Shown: positions 51,131 through 64,000, counted from the first letter of the stretch. The stretch is DNA of 64,000 nt from Centropus unirufus (GCA_013397695.1 VYZI01000391.1:312640-376639); one strand, 5' to 3'. A program made the numbers and translations. The notes: generated from the letters alone by a model not told the origin.

Positions 51131-54100
51131 ACCCCACAGCATCCCCTACTGTTGCTTTTAGGAATGGTACTCATTCACTTATAAGGCACTAACCCTGGGA
51201 GGGCAGGGTAGTTTCCAGAGATTTTCAGCAGGCCGAAGGGGCAAGAATGGAAAAAAAGGAAAGATTTAAGTGTTCCAAGGAAAATCAGAGATGACTCTTT
51301 AAGGGAAAACTATTACCCCAATAATTCAAAGTAGTGTATGTTTCAGTACCATAAAAATATCACTGATTAACTGGAGTAGCAATTTGCTAAGGAGCCATGA
51401 TCAGTGAAGAGACACTTGCCGATTTAAAATAGACCATTTCTAGCCATTGCAGTTTCTCTCAGGGAATCCTATTCCTTTCTGGAAAACCTGACCATGTTTC
51501 TCTCAGTTATGTGACAGCTGCCAGCCCAAAAGCAGCTTCCATGTGTACAGAGGACAAAATAAATGAGTCTTTGAGTGGACTTCATATTTTTCATTTTGTT
51601 TTGTTTTGTAAATACCTGTATTCCTACTCAAAAATCTGGAACATCTCTGAATGCCTTAATACTGAAATGTACCCTCATAATCTACCCTCATGAAATCCTT
51701 TTCTCTTGAAGAAACGTGTAAACATAATTTCCGATTTATATTTCTGGATTTTGATATTTTTTTTTATGTATGAACAAAAGTTTGCAAAATATATATGCAG
51801 GAGGCAGGGGTCTGAATATGTATCTACTGAATTCTCTGCATCTTGCTTTCTTTATCTATTACATTTGGTTAACAGGAATTCTGCATCTCCCACAAGTATT
51901 GTGAAACCTTACCCATTAATGTTTGCATGCTATTTTGAGATCCTTGGTGGTAGATGTTACAGAAACACATCGCTTCAGGTACATGAATGGCAATTCACCA
52001 AGCCTCAACAGTGTTCAGTAAGGGAGTAACTGAAGAAGATCAAATTATGCAAGCTCATCAAAATAAATTATTTGCCTGAGGCTTCCTTGCCTCTTTCAGA
52101 TGAGATGGAGGCTCATCCCCTTCTCTGCTTGATAACAGAGAATACGCCGTAGCATTGCATATCACTAGCAGTGGTTGTAACATCCTTCTCTGTTGGAGAA
52201 TTTCACTGTATTTTACAGCTCCATTAACTGATGAATTGAGGTCAGAATGGTTCATTTTATCACTGTAAGTATAGAAAAGAACTTGGCACAAACATGGAAA
52301 CCAATAAGACTCCCCCCCCCAAAAAAAAAGGGCTCAAGGATAGTGGTACCTGTGCATATTGCCTTATAAGAGTGTGTTTTTCCCCTCATTTGCTGTTTCA
52401 GTAAAATGGAAAATCTTATAAAGAAAAACAAGTAAAAATATTCATTTGGTGGAAGAATCCACTTGTATTACTACCTGATCTACAGAAATAAAGATTTCTT
52501 CATCCTCAGTTCTGGGGAAAGCAACCAACTTGAACTTTTCTCTAATTTTAGGGTTTGATACTGACACAATTACCTCAGCCCTTTCCGCAGACAACTTATC
52601 TCCTCAGAGCAGTAAAGTCTCAAGCAAATTCATGAGTCCCCTAGTATTCCTCAGTTTTTGGAATAAAAAGTGTTCATGATGGAAAACTTCTTGATTTTGA
52701 TGAATCTACTCGGCTTTTCCCTACCTACAAACCTGAAACCTATACTGCATAAATTGACTCAATTTGTCTTTTGCACAAAAGAATTCTAGTAATGAAATTT
52801 CTAACACTTACTTCAGCTGAACTACAACTAGTTCAATCTCATCCTGCCTTTTGACAGGACAACTAACACAAGAAAATCTAAAAGAGCAGCCTGAATAATT
52901 AGAAAGCAGCTTGAATAACTCTTCATATTGAGTACCGCTCAGCTACTCAAGAGGGAAAATGCCAATATATGACTTAAATAAGGGTGTTGTCCTTAAAGCG
53001 CAATCCAAACTCCTTATAAATCTGTGACCATCTTTTAAACAGCTTTGAATTAGTTTAGCTTTTAATTAATTTGTTAAGCAGATGGAGCTTCAGAAACCAA
53101 ACTGACAGATGAGAGATGCAACTTATTTACTAGGTACCTTCTACACCCATTGATTTACCAGATCAGGCTGAATGAACACTTACAGATTGATTCTTACCCA
53201 AAATGCAGGTTGTCCGAATGATGTTTTTACCAGAAAGTCGACAAAAAAGTTTTGTAAACAAATAAAAGCAATCTTGAAAACTTAGGAGGAAAATAGCATT
53301 CCCCTTCCGTTCCAGCTTTACTTTAGAGACTTCTATTTGTTTTCTACCTTTTTACAACTCATGACCAAGCAATTTGTTCTAGTCCTTTCCTTAAAGGAGA
53401 TTAATTACTCCCATTGTTAACAAAAAGGTTTTCTTCTAATTAAAAGAAATTATGTAGCATACACTAGTGGCATTATTCTAGTCAATAAACTAATTATAGT
53501 TGTGGCAAATGAAGGAAAACCCATCAACTGATCTTAGGACCATGATTTAGAAAACTTTAGGACATGATTCTTGAAAAAGCAAAAAAGATCTTAAATGCAC
53601 TTTCAGTCACTGTTTATGTTGTACAGAAAAATAATTATTCCTTTGAAATTAGTATAATGCCTCTGGAAATTTTAGCTACACTACCTACACCTACATTCAT
53701 TTCATGTATCCTTCTCATGCCGTTTTGGTTGGAGCAGGAGAAGAGAAACATTGAATTTCTCTTTTTATTGCAGTGTTGCCCTCTAAAATTTCATTCCAGA
53801 TGAATCAAAGTCCTTCCAAACAGTGAAAGTGGAATTTTTTGCTTTCATAATACCAAAAAAAGATTCAAGTGCAATGAAGTTTTACATGATTTCTCCCTTA
53901 AGTGTGCTACTACCATCATCACCATTTCAGCAGTGAAACATGTTTTTCACAACTTGGTAATGGGCTAAGAAGGTTACATTAACTCTATTTTGCAAATTAA
54001 AATTCTGTAAATTACCATACTATGGTGTTTTGCTGGGAACCAAATATAAAGTCATTAGCAAACAAGCTGAATTGGCATATGTTTTAAGGACATTTATGCA

Positions 54101-54713
54101 ATCAAAACCTGCTACATAACAGTAATAATACATTAAATCATCATTAATGCTCAATATTTATTTGGTAATTTATGCATCAAAGCATAGATCTCACATTTGC
54201 TGTTTCTGTGTTCTGCTAAGGTTTTGCCATTCCATTTTGAGACAACCAAATATTAAGGGGACTGATGTGCTAAGGCTGCACTTTTTTTTTCTGTACTGGG
54301 TATCTTTTCTGTTTTCTGTGTGGGACTAGTTTGGATGACAGGCCAGAAGAAAACATTGCAATCTAACTTACTTTCACCACCGAGAGGCAAAATTGAGGAT
54401 CAAACTCTGTGGATTTCACATAAGAAAAGAACAAATTGAAAACTAGCTGAAGTTTGCCTTCTTCACAGCCATAGTGGCATGCTATCAGTGGATCCAATGA
54501 GGACCAGAGCTGTGTTTTCACAGCAGCTACTGCAACTTCTCCCTGCCTCTCAGAGATGTCACACCACAAGATCCACAGTTTCCTGGATGTTGCAGAAAAT
54601 CGGGAGGACCAGTACTTGTCTTTTTTCCTCATCCAATTTTCCTCCACCCTGCTCATTCCCCCATTTAATTTGTCTTTCCTGCTATATAATTTTTTCAAAT
54701 CAAATGCTATGCA
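51131..54713. other. non-coding DNA, no gene seen
   Basis: A C9-A9 homopolymer junction lies at about 52312-52329. Open frames at 51706-52029 (plus) and 54363-54698 (minus) lack domains and splice support. No transposon body precedes the CR1 tail at 54714. Confidence 0.55.
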
Positions 54714-54764
54714 CGGTTGGACTCAGAGGTCATTTCCAACCCAGTGATTCTGTGATTCTGTGAT
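54714..54764 (+). mobile_element. orphan CR1 3' tail
   Basis: cggttggactcagaggtcat then ttccaacccagtg is the terminal CR1 3' untranslated motif. It is followed by two copies of the CR1-type tail octamer (ATTCTGTG at 54747-54762). The element is in plus orientation. Only about 50 bases are recognisable, so it is an extreme 5' truncation or its upstream part has been lost. Confidence 0.9.
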
Positions 54765-56083
54765 CAAACTTGCAGCAGTGACTTTCTTGGAGCTGTTCAC
54801 TGTTGTTCACAAGGTTATTTTCCCTTAAGTGGCCCAGTGTCTGCAATCTCACCCTGGATTACTGGCCATACTTATGAGGCAATGGCAAACAATGGGGCCT
54901 TGTGACAGATGCAAACTCACTTGTGACAGGCCTTTGATATTAAGAAATCCAATTTGAACACCGCCAGTAAATGTCTTTCTCCATATTTATTGGTTTTTCT
55001 CTTCTACTTCAAGTTACAGCTCAGTTCTGACCCTTTGTGAACCTCATCTCTCACATGATCATGTTTTTCTATTCCTTCCTACTGCTTGCTCACTTATTGT
55101 CAATCCTTAATCTCTTTTTAGTCACAATCTCTCATGTCTCACTTTTTATACAGCATCCTTGACACTTTGACAAAAACCTGTCATTCCTGTCCTCAGAAGT
55201 TACGGCCCTAAATCCTGTCTAATCTAGTCCCCACTGACACAGCAGATCTCATTGCTGTCCTGACGCAGTCGCCAGTCCTCTACCCATTGTGTCTCCATTT
55301 TCTCTCTCTTGACTTTCTGTGGGAAGTGCAGGGACCTGACATGCAGAGAGAGAAGATTAGCTGGGATTTGCATGTCTCAGTTCAGACATATTTCTCAAAA
55401 TACTAATCTAGTTGGGACTTAACTTTGGAAGAACACAAATTCTTTGAGTGCCTCTGAATTAAACTGCAAGGCTTCCCAAGAATTGTAAGCTGTATGCCAC
55501 TCTGCTGAGTGGATTTGCCGCTGACTCCCAGGTGAACTTTGGCAATATACAAAATATTTCTTTTGCCTTTCCTACTCAATATATATTGACCTAGTTGACT
55601 TTATGGAGGGCAGCTGACCAGATCACAAGTTCCAGATTTTTATGCTTTATTAAAAAAGAAGAAATCTTAAATTGTCCTGTAAAAACTAATAATACTACTG
55701 ATAGCTGCAGGTGGAAAAAATAGATTTAATTTGTCCTCCACTTCAAAGAATAAAAAGTTATATTTCTCAACCATCAGAGACTGCCATAACAGAGCTTATT
55801 GTGTAATCTGTGATGAAAAGGCAGGAAATCTTGCCATTACCATTGAGTGGCCACATAATTTAGGAAAGGATTCAAACCTTCTCCAGACAAAACCTGAAAA
55901 CAAAGATGGAGGTTGCTTCCAGTATTGGTCCTGTTTGCAGACACAGGAGCATACAGCAGAGAAGGGCAATCCCTGTGCTGTAGGGATAAAAAAGTAGTGG
56001 TGAAGTGAGAAATACACCAGAGCTATGGCTCAAGTTCAACTTGTACAATGCTAAACAGTCTTTAAGATCTTTTATGTATCTAT
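54765..56083. other. non-coding DNA, no gene seen
   Basis: Separates the orphan plus-strand CR1 tail from the larger minus-strand CR1. It includes a pyrimidine-rich section at about 55000-55330. No supported exon. Confidence 0.55.
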
Positions 56084-57375
56084 TCATAGAATCATAGAAT
56101 TGCCATGTTGGAAAAGACCTCTGCTATCATCAAGTCAAACTTTAACTATCCACCAATAAACCATATTCCCAAGCACCTCATCTACCAGTCTATTAAATGC
56201 CTCTGGTGGTGATGACTCCACCACCTCCCTAGAGGCAGCCTGTTCAAGTGTCTGATGACCCTTTCTGTGAAAACATTTCTCCTAACATCTTACCAGAACC
56301 TCCCCTGTTGCAGCTTGAGGTCATTCCCCCTTTTAACTATCACCTGTCATTTGGAAGAAGAGACCACCACCCACCTCTCTACAACCTCCTTGCAGGTAGT
56401 CGTAGGTAGTGATAGGGATTCCCCTCAGCCTCCTCTTCTCCAGGCTAAACAACCCCAGTTCCCTCAGACGCTCCTGGTAAGACTTGTTCTCCAGAACCGC
56501 TTCACCAGCTTTGTTGCTCTTATCTGCACAAGCTCCAGAACCTCAATGACCTTCTTGTAGTGAGGGACAAAAACTGAACACAGTATTTGAGATGCAGCTT
56601 CACCAGTGCTGAGTACAGGGGCAGAATCAACTCCCTGGACCTGCTGGCCATGCTGTTTCCGATACAGGCCAAGATGCCATTGGCCTTCTTGGCCACCTGG
56701 GCACACTGCTGGCTCATGTTTAGTCAGCTGTCAACCAACACCCCCAGGTCATTCTCCTCCAGGCAGCTTTCTAGTCACTCTTCCCCAAGCCTGTAGCGCT
56801 GCACGGGATTATTGAATCCCAAGTGGAGGACCCAGCATTTGGCCTTGTTAAACCTCATCCTGTTGGTCTCAACCCATCAGTCCAGCCTGTTTAGATCCCT
56901 TTGAAAAGCCTTCCTATCCTCAAGCAGATTAACACTTCCCAGCTTAGCGTCACCTGCGAACTTGCCAAGGGCACATTCAATTTCTTCATCCAGGTCACTG
57001 ATAAAGATATTGAACAGGACTGAACCCAGCACTGAGTGTTGGGGAACACCACTTGTGACTGGCCTTCAACTGGATTGACCTCCATTTCCCAGAACTCTTT
57101 GGGCCGGGTAATACAGCCACTATTCCACTCAGGTGAAGGTATATCTGTCTAGGACAGTGGCAGCTAGTTTCTTGAAGATAATGGTGTGAGAAACTGTATC
57201 AGACGCTTTACTGAAGTCCAAGTAGACTACGTCCACAGACTTTCCCTCATTCAATAAGTGAGTCACTTTGTCATACAAGATCAGGTTAGTTTGGCAAGAC
57301 CTGCCTTTCATGAACCTATATTGACCAGTTCCCTGCCCATCTTTGTATATGACATTTCCTGTAGGCATCACAATG
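56084..57375 (-). mobile_element. CR1 LINE, about 1.3 kb, with decayed reverse transcriptase
   Basis: This is the largest transposon in the window and is sense on the minus strand. The 3' tail is at 56084-56100 (complement reads ATTCTATGATTCTATGA). The 5' truncation point is near 57375. In order on the minus strand: reverse transcriptase with motif A (VVYLDFSKASDTVSH, catalytic Asp near 57217); the segment containing VLFNIFISDLDE-like residues; the catalytic FADD box mutated to FAGD at 56949-56960; the post-catalytic region (for example LPLYSALVKLHLKYCVQF, with ASRSRE just before it, near 56580-56640); then the C-terminal and 3' untranslated parts. Parts lie in different frames and several stops intervene, so no functional enzyme can be made. 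Three minus-strand open frames here (57129-57371, 56520-56717, 56464-56706) are pieces of it. CR1 copies are inserted by target-primed reverse transcription and are usually 5' truncated like this one. Confidence 0.97.
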
Positions 57376-60300
57376 AGCCGAAAATAGAAAGCAAGCTGTA
57401 ACAGCAGTCTCCACTAACCACATTTGAACTGATCTACAAAAGAGCAGGTGAGCAAATGAATGGAGACAATTTTTTCAATTAAAAAAAAGAACCAGCCTTA
57501 TGGAGTGATGCAAAGTATTAGGAGCAAAGACTTAAGTGAAAGGGTAAAAGCAAGATAGGGTTCAAAAGAATCTTAAAATCATGCTGGAGTATTGGCTAGT
57601 CACTAAAAGGTGCGAAGAAATGACATGATCTGAAAGCAGCACAGCCAAAATATCCTGGCTGGTCAGGAACATTGTTATTTGTATCACACTCCCACTCAGA
57701 AGCTCCATGTAAGTATCAGGAGCCCATCACACTACATACTGTACAAACACAGCAAAGGACAGTCCAAGGCAAAACACAGAGAAAACCTATTGTTTGCAGC
57801 AGATAGGAGGCAGAGCTCTGCATAAGCAGGGAGCAAAATTGAAAGGTTTCACACCAGAATGACTCTGGGTTTGCTCTAAAGGATCATGAACCTCTCAACA
57901 AACTTGCAGCCCAGTGTGCTCTGTGTAGTTCCAGGTGTTGTAATGAATGTTTCACAGAGAGATAATTAACCCCCCTCACCCCAAAGCTCTGCAGCGGTGA
58001 TTCTTTCCCACACAATCTGTCCATGACATCACAGTAGAGTGCAGAGCCAGCTTTATTATTTCAGTTTGTTCAGTTCCTTTTTACTGCTACTGCTCTCTAA
58101 GGTTAATTGTATTCCCTGTGCTGATGCACAGTGGTATCTATACATAGACCTCACTGTATGGAATCTTTCTTTCCTTTTTCTTTTTTTCCCTTTTTAATCA
58201 ATAAGAAGTTCAAACACTATGCAACTTTCTCAATAAAATGCCAGGAGTCATCCAGTGAAGCAGGAGAGGGCAAGAATAAAGAAGCAAAACCTTGACCCTC
58301 TCTGACTCAGCACACTCTTCTGGTTTAGAAGAGGATTCAAAGCAGATCAAAGAAAAGACCCAGACTCACCCAGTTGCCAACCTTCTCCTCGTGAAATGGG
58401 GGAAGTAGTATATGGTAGCATGTACCATTTCCCTGGTTACTGTATCTCAGTCTGCTTTCGGATTGAAGTCCAAGGTCCCACTAAGTAGTTAGGCCATTCC
58501 TCCTTTCTTCAGACTCTTAAGTTCATTTTCACTTCAGGGCTATTTGGGAGAACAGATCAGTGGCAGTCTCACCAGGGACTTGGAGATACATCCTTTTTAG
58601 AACATGCTTCAGCCACTGTGACCACATCCATACCCACAGTAGTCCGCAGACCTGATCTTTCTCTTCCCCATCCATTCTTGCAATAAGTATATGGAGAGAT
58701 AGAAAAGACAAGATGGGTTACTTGTAATCATGGTCCTGTAACACTAGCTAAGTGAAATCCCGGCTCTAGGTATAAGGTGGAAGCTCAGGTTCATCAAATG
58801 TGAGTACAACTCTTCTGTTGGTTCAGCTGTCTTCACGTATACGCCTCAGGAATGTACACATGACCATAGTATAAAAGATGAAAGAGAATAAATGATGACT
58901 CTCATGATTAAGAGCCATTAGAAGAACCGAGTCACAAAGTCACTGTGCCCACAACAGCGGACAAACAGCTGAGGAGAGAACAGAAATATGTCTTTTACCA
59001 TCCAGAATAATGAGACAAGGCCTTTGTCTTGAATGGCAGTATGTCCAGCGGCTGCCCACAACACTTGTGTCAAACAGTTCCACTGTGCCTCAGACATGAT
59101 ATCCTTTAATCTTGTGGCTCTGCCAGGTGATTTGCAGCCAGTCTCTTACTTTCTGTGGATCACTTTCTCAGTGTCCACAAAAAGGCACAAAGACTACCAA
59201 ACTCACAGGCCAGCATGCAATGCTATTAGAAAGCAAAAAAATGTACAGATGATGGCAAAACCACTTTAGCAGAGTGACTACTGCAGTAGTTGTACTTGGC
59301 CAGTTAGGTGAGGAAAAACTATCTTTCTCCTATTATAGAACACAAGGTACATTATGAGAAAGTTATCTCACTCTCTAATGAAACTATCCTTAGGGGCTGA
59401 TGGGGGTTAAATGGACTATCAGATCATTCTATCCTGATAACTCTTACAGTACATTTCCAAGTTAACCAAATAACACTTCCCACCATTAGCAAAGATCTTT
59501 GATTTCTATTTTAATTTCATTTATCTGGGGGAAGATTATTGTAATTTAACCGAGATCCATAATATATTCCAGGGAAGAGTAAATCAAATTATTCATTTCC
59601 TACTGAAATCAACCCATGCTGAAAGTAAACAACTACTTATGCTCTCTTGTGGAGATCTAGCTTTCTTGGTTTTGGAACAGTTAATACTGAACTTGAACAA
59701 ATCTCTCCATTTTTAAAAGTTTAGATTTGAGGAACAGACTAAGACAGATGGTTTCTTTCTCTGTAAGCTATTGATTAATGGATTGTACTAAATGGTGTGA
59801 CATGCCCTTTAAATGGAATTTACAAGTAATATATTGTATGGTAACTGCATTATTAATGATTTTGATACCTGGTATTTGTGTCTTCCTTCTCTGACCTCTT
59901 ATTATGTATTCTGGTGAAAGCAAAGGGCAAAACTGGCTCACCCCAGGTTGTTGGGCATTGTTCACGCAATCATATATATTCCTAGGTTTATTCTCCTTAT
60001 TCACATTACAGCTAACCTGACACTTTTCCTCACTATATGTTAGCACAAGGAGGCCAAAAAAAAGAAATTTAGAAAATTCTTCCCTTGCAAAAGAGTCATT
60101 AAACAGTTGGCATAAACACACCAATGTAATAATTGAATATGACTGGAGAGCTCATTCTCCTCAGTATTAAAAGATGTTAACCATCCCAAGTTAAAATAAG
60201 CAGATAAAATCAAACTTTTTTTTTTTTTCATTTAAATTCTTCTCTGCTTATTTCTCCTGCACTATGAGAGGCAGCCTGTACTGCAAATGTACTGGTGTGT

Positions 60301-62955
60301 TTACCAAGAGATAGACTTATGTATGGAAGATTTAAATGAAGGGCAAAGGGAAATTAAAAAGCAATTAAACAGGAAGGCAAGCTCAAACAACAGCATTATT
60401 CTGTTCATATTACTCAATCTTTCAAGATGCAGAGAATCATGAACTCCCAGAAAGAGAGAAAGTAAAGATATCACAGAAAAAAATGTATTTTCTACCAGCT
60501 AAGGCATCAAGGAGATGTTTATTTCAGATGCTTTCCTTTCATTAGTCAAAGAAAGATGCAGTTAGCTGCTGAGATGTTATAAGAGAAAATATACTATTAA
60601 ACTGATTCATTAAACAACAATGTATCATCAAAATCTAGTGGCACTGCCGAAGGAACTTCCAACTGAAGTAACTGACTAAACCATAAGGGGCACAGCCTAC
60701 TCATTAAGATATTTTATCGTCATTCCATCAAAAATAAAAACCTGGCTTACAACCTGTAATAACGTTTAGCAATTTTACAGAATACTGCCTGACATTAGAT
60801 ACTGAAATCTGTCTTTGCTTAAAAAGCTTAGAATGGTCCTAGGAATGACAGATCAGCGTTGCCACCTGTTCAAAGCATCCTAGCATTAGCATCTGTTATC
60901 CAGATGAACAGGATATAAGGACTGGAGGTAACTGAAAGTCAGAAGTCCCACTCTCTGGGAATCTGTGAACTTGTTAAAATACTTCATGTATTTTCAGAAT
61001 GAATGTTGTACCCTCTAGAATGACAGAATACGAAGCCTGTAAGTAATGGTCTAAAATAATTAAAACAGTCATTGTTGCAGCTTTCCATGAGGCTTTGCTA
61101 GCCTCCTTATAATGTTTCTCTTAGTTTTCCAATAGAGATGTGGATAATGAGGAGAGAAATAATTACCATTCATGACCAGGTAGAGTGGAAGTGTGGGTAT
61201 GCTCTCTGCTGAGAATGTAAGCACACAAATGTACATCCTATGTAATAATTATATTGTTCTACCTTTTCCCATGGTGTGACATGGAAAATCTCAGTATGTT
61301 AAAAGACCATTGAAAGAAGAATAAATATTGAACAGGGCAGTAAAAGCTTTGAACAATGCAGTAAAAATAGATACAATTCAATATTCATCAAAGTAATTTC
61401 AGGAATAATTGCTACATTACAACTATAAACATTACTTACAAGCACTTAATTTCTCTGGGGAGAATTTTTAAAACAGTTAATGTTTTAGCAAAATTCATGA
61501 GAGCCACATATTATTAAATTTTAAACCAGGGTAGCTAGATTTTTCTCAACCAGACTTTTAGTCTCCAAGCAGTGCTGGAACAGCAGTCCACTGAAGGCAC
61601 GGATAGCAGTTCCATGAACTTCAGCAAGACTCTTCACGTATTATGTAGCACTGCAAGCAAACACGGCTTAATAGGTCAGAAGATGGGTTTTTAAGCCCAA
61701 TTGGCTTTTTAGATAATTCCATGCAGAAGTTGAATTTTCTTTAATCCATTTATTGAGTGGAATGTATTGAATTTTCTTAAAATAGAGATCAATTTGGTCT
61801 TCATTTTTGCACCATTGAATAAGTTTGTTTTTCTGTTTTACATGGATTTTATACCACTTTCAAAAGCATTGTAAGAATCCTCCATTTTCTTGTTCAACAT
61901 GAATTTTCCTGGAGGAACAGCTGAGATTAGGTGCGCAGAACTTCATCTGTCAGAGGTATATACAACATCATGGCCAAAATTAAGCATTCCTCCCAAAGCC
62001 ACAGTGTACATGGGGATTTAAATAAGAGATTCCTATTATGAAAGAAAGATATTGTTCTTGTAGACTCCATAAGAAGAACTGGACAAAATAATAAGTCACC
62101 TGATATATAAGCCCACACTATACAGGACTTCTTTGAGTTTTTAAAAACTGGTTAAATTCTGTCTGCGATTTATTTTAATTGACCATTTTTACAATCTTTT
62201 TATTTATCCCCAAACAACAACAAAAAAAGACTCTTAGGAGTCTTTGTTTGGAGACAGCAAGTATCAGAAGATGATTTTTTTAAAAATAAGCATGATATAA
62301 TTGAATTTTCACATCACTAATGGAACTGTGATACAAATCATGTTTTCTGATCTCCTAATGAAATAAAATGTGAAAAAAAACCTTGTAAAAATATTATGAA
62401 TGTAAGAGAATCTTACCAGCCTGTAAAGCATGGCAGCTTTGTGATGTTTCATCTACTTATCTACAAGCTTTTACAGTAACTCATTATTTTGAATGGATGC
62501 ATTGATTTTTTTAATTGAAGACAAATAGTGGAGCTGGAAACCCTCTTTTCCCTCTTTAAACTGAAATAATAATACTAATTGAGGACCATGATCATTTTTC
62601 CAAAAGTTTCCTATTTCCTTATTACTCACAAGATTGCTATAGCTGAAATTAAACTGACAAAGAAAAACATTACAAATAAAGTAAGTTTACTGATGGAATC
62701 AGTTTCAGAGAGAAGTATAAACAATCAAATATATTTAATACTTTTTCAAAGGCCAAATAATAGAGTGAAGTGTATTTCTCTCATCAATCTACTCAGTCTT
62801 ACCCTCCAGATGACCAGTAAAGAGACTAATGTATTTATGTTTAAAACCAGAACTCACAAATGCCTACAAGGAAAAACAACAAATAGTCTCCAAAGTGTTC
62901 TTATTTGCTTATTAAAACAACATGAAAACTCAAATGATTGACATCAAGAACTTAC
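57376..62955. other. non-coding DNA, no gene seen
   Basis: A pyrimidine-rich run (58168-58195) and a T run (60217-60229) are the only simple sequences noted. The 118-codon minus-strand frame at 59768-60124 shows no domain. No transposon was recognised. Confidence 0.55.
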
Positions 62956-63284
62956 CTGTTTAAAATTATTTTTAATTCTCCTGATTTAGCAGCATTGAAA
63001 GATGAACATGCATGCAAATAAAACAAAATGAAGTTTACTATAGATCTTTCCATAATCATTGGTTTCCATTCACCTATAATCCACTCTTCCTCTCTAAAGA
63101 TTTCTTTTTGAAGAAACCATACTTGTAATGGAGTGAAAATTTTCTGAGGTGCAGCTTACACAAAATACATATAAATTCTACACAGATATATACACAAACC
63201 CACACATAAACACAGGTAATATATAATAAGCAGAAGTTTGTGGATGCTTTACTGAAGAGATTATGGTGTCTAAAATTAAATTAC

Positions 63285-63327
63285 CTAGCTTTGGACCTAA
63301 CATGGCCCTCTGAAGCAAACTCAGTGC
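63285..63327 (-). other. exon-like 43-base segment (unproven)
   Basis: On the minus strand a strong acceptor (ggtgtttctgctttcacag) precedes a 43-base segment that ends at a reasonable donor (AAGCTAG|GTAATT). In one frame it reads ALSLLQRAMLGPKL, in another TEFASEGHVRSKA. Both are open. The second frame is in phase with an upstream open stretch that ends at a strong donor (ACTG|GTAAGG) at 63806/63805, and with a 25-base segment at 62956-62980 that ends at a perfect donor (AACAG|GTAAGT). No product is recognised. Such short segments occur often by chance. Confidence 0.2.
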
Positions 63328-63805
63328 CTGTGAAAGCAGAAACACCACCATTACCACATCAGTGATAAATGCAATGCATGATAATGACAAGTCTCATTGC
63401 CACACAATTTGGCAGTGAGATGTATGCAAGTACGTATGTCATACATTCCCAGTACTATTCTCACTAAACAGGTACCTGTATCACAGTGAGACATGGCTAT
63501 AGTCAGCCGCCCAATGACAAAGTCTCCTGTGAAGTGGCCATGGCAACTGGGCTACCTTCTTAATTCGTCCTTTTACCTGGTCATTAAGCCTACAGCAGAA
63601 AATGCTTTTCTGTGATACTTTCTCCTTAATACAAATGTTGTTTTCAAAGGGACTTCATTTTGAAGAGGAAGGATTCAGAACATTTTGATATCATAGGAAT
63701 TCACCATTTCTTTCAGCCTTTCCAGAGGGAAAAGTTTCCTCCTTGGAATTAATACATTTTTGTGCAGCTTTGAAAGAAAAATTCAAAGGGTGCAAGATAC
63801 CTTAC

Positions 63806-64000
63806 CAGTCTCATCTATGAACTCGTCATTGCTTAACATGTGCCACACACCCCAGGTGCGTTTACACCCTGACCCCAAGAAGATATGCGAGCTGGACATC
63901 GTCATTGCACATGAAGAGTTCTTCACTCCAGTGACAGAGAAATAATCGGAGGAATTTGTGTATCAGAGGGCAGTCCCCAGAGGAAGAAGAGAAGAGGCAG
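63806..64000. other. GC-richer right edge with competing exon-like frames
   Basis: Composition changes here, with four CpGs between 63859 and 63948. On the minus strand an open stretch of about 53 codons runs to a strong donor at 63806 and contains GCKRTWGVWHMLSNDEFIDE. On the plus strand an acceptor-like cacaccccag (ending 63855) leads into a frame containing HPDPKKICELDIVIAHEEFF. That frame meets a TAA at 63943-63945 and continues protein-like afterwards (SEEFVYQRAVPRGRR) to the window edge. At most one strand can be real. The plus reading would fit a decayed coding sequence, the minus reading a partial exon. Neither family was recognised. Confidence 0.25.

Noticed and set aside
56255..56815. 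Plus-strand open frames over the CR1
   Set aside because: Antisense shadows of the minus-strand CR1.
1..64000. CRISPR arrays, bacterial operons, tRNA or rRNA genes, intact endogenous retrovirus
   Set aside because: None of the required repeats, folds, terminal repeats or long gag/pol frames are seen. The sequence is avian nuclear non-coding DNA.

Overview
The window looks like avian nuclear DNA from a gene desert or the inside of very large introns. It is AT-rich, CpG-poor and dense in stop codons in all six frames. The only clearly recognisable transposons are CR1 LINEs ending in the ATTCTRT-type 3' repeat typical of birds. Operons, ribosome-binding sites, rRNA, tRNA and CRISPR arrays are absent. 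The species cannot be named from the sequence.

Layout. 1-12.9 kb: non-coding, with two plus-strand CR1 remnants (3.4 and 6.3 kb). 12.95-13.4 kb: a GC-richer block with an exon-like segment. 13.4-36 kb: mostly featureless DNA. It holds one minus-strand exon candidate at 20.3-20.5 kb, a G-rich pentamer tract at 19.1 kb, and small tandem repeats and a hairpin at 29-34 kb. 36.6 kb: a TATTCC hexamer microsatellite. 44-46.3 kb: two weak remnants resembling ancient amniote MIR/L3 elements. 51 kb: a small CpG cluster next to 26 consecutive T. 54.7 kb: an orphan CR1 tail on the plus strand. 56.1-57.4 kb: the largest transposon, a minus-strand CR1 of about 1.3 kb with decayed reverse transcriptase. 62.9-64.0 kb: short minus-strand exon-like segments whose reading phases fit together, plus a GC-richer stretch at the right edge.

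No complete gene is supported. Most open frames of 60-150 codons are what random AT-rich DNA of this length yields, and few have splice sites, a start context or a recognisable domain. The best coding candidate is 20318-20532 on the minus strand (strong acceptor, open frame, strong donor), and its family was not recognised. I found no convincing novel biological system. The items worth checking are the exon candidates, the hairpin at 33.7 kb and the CpG/poly-T element at 51 kb.
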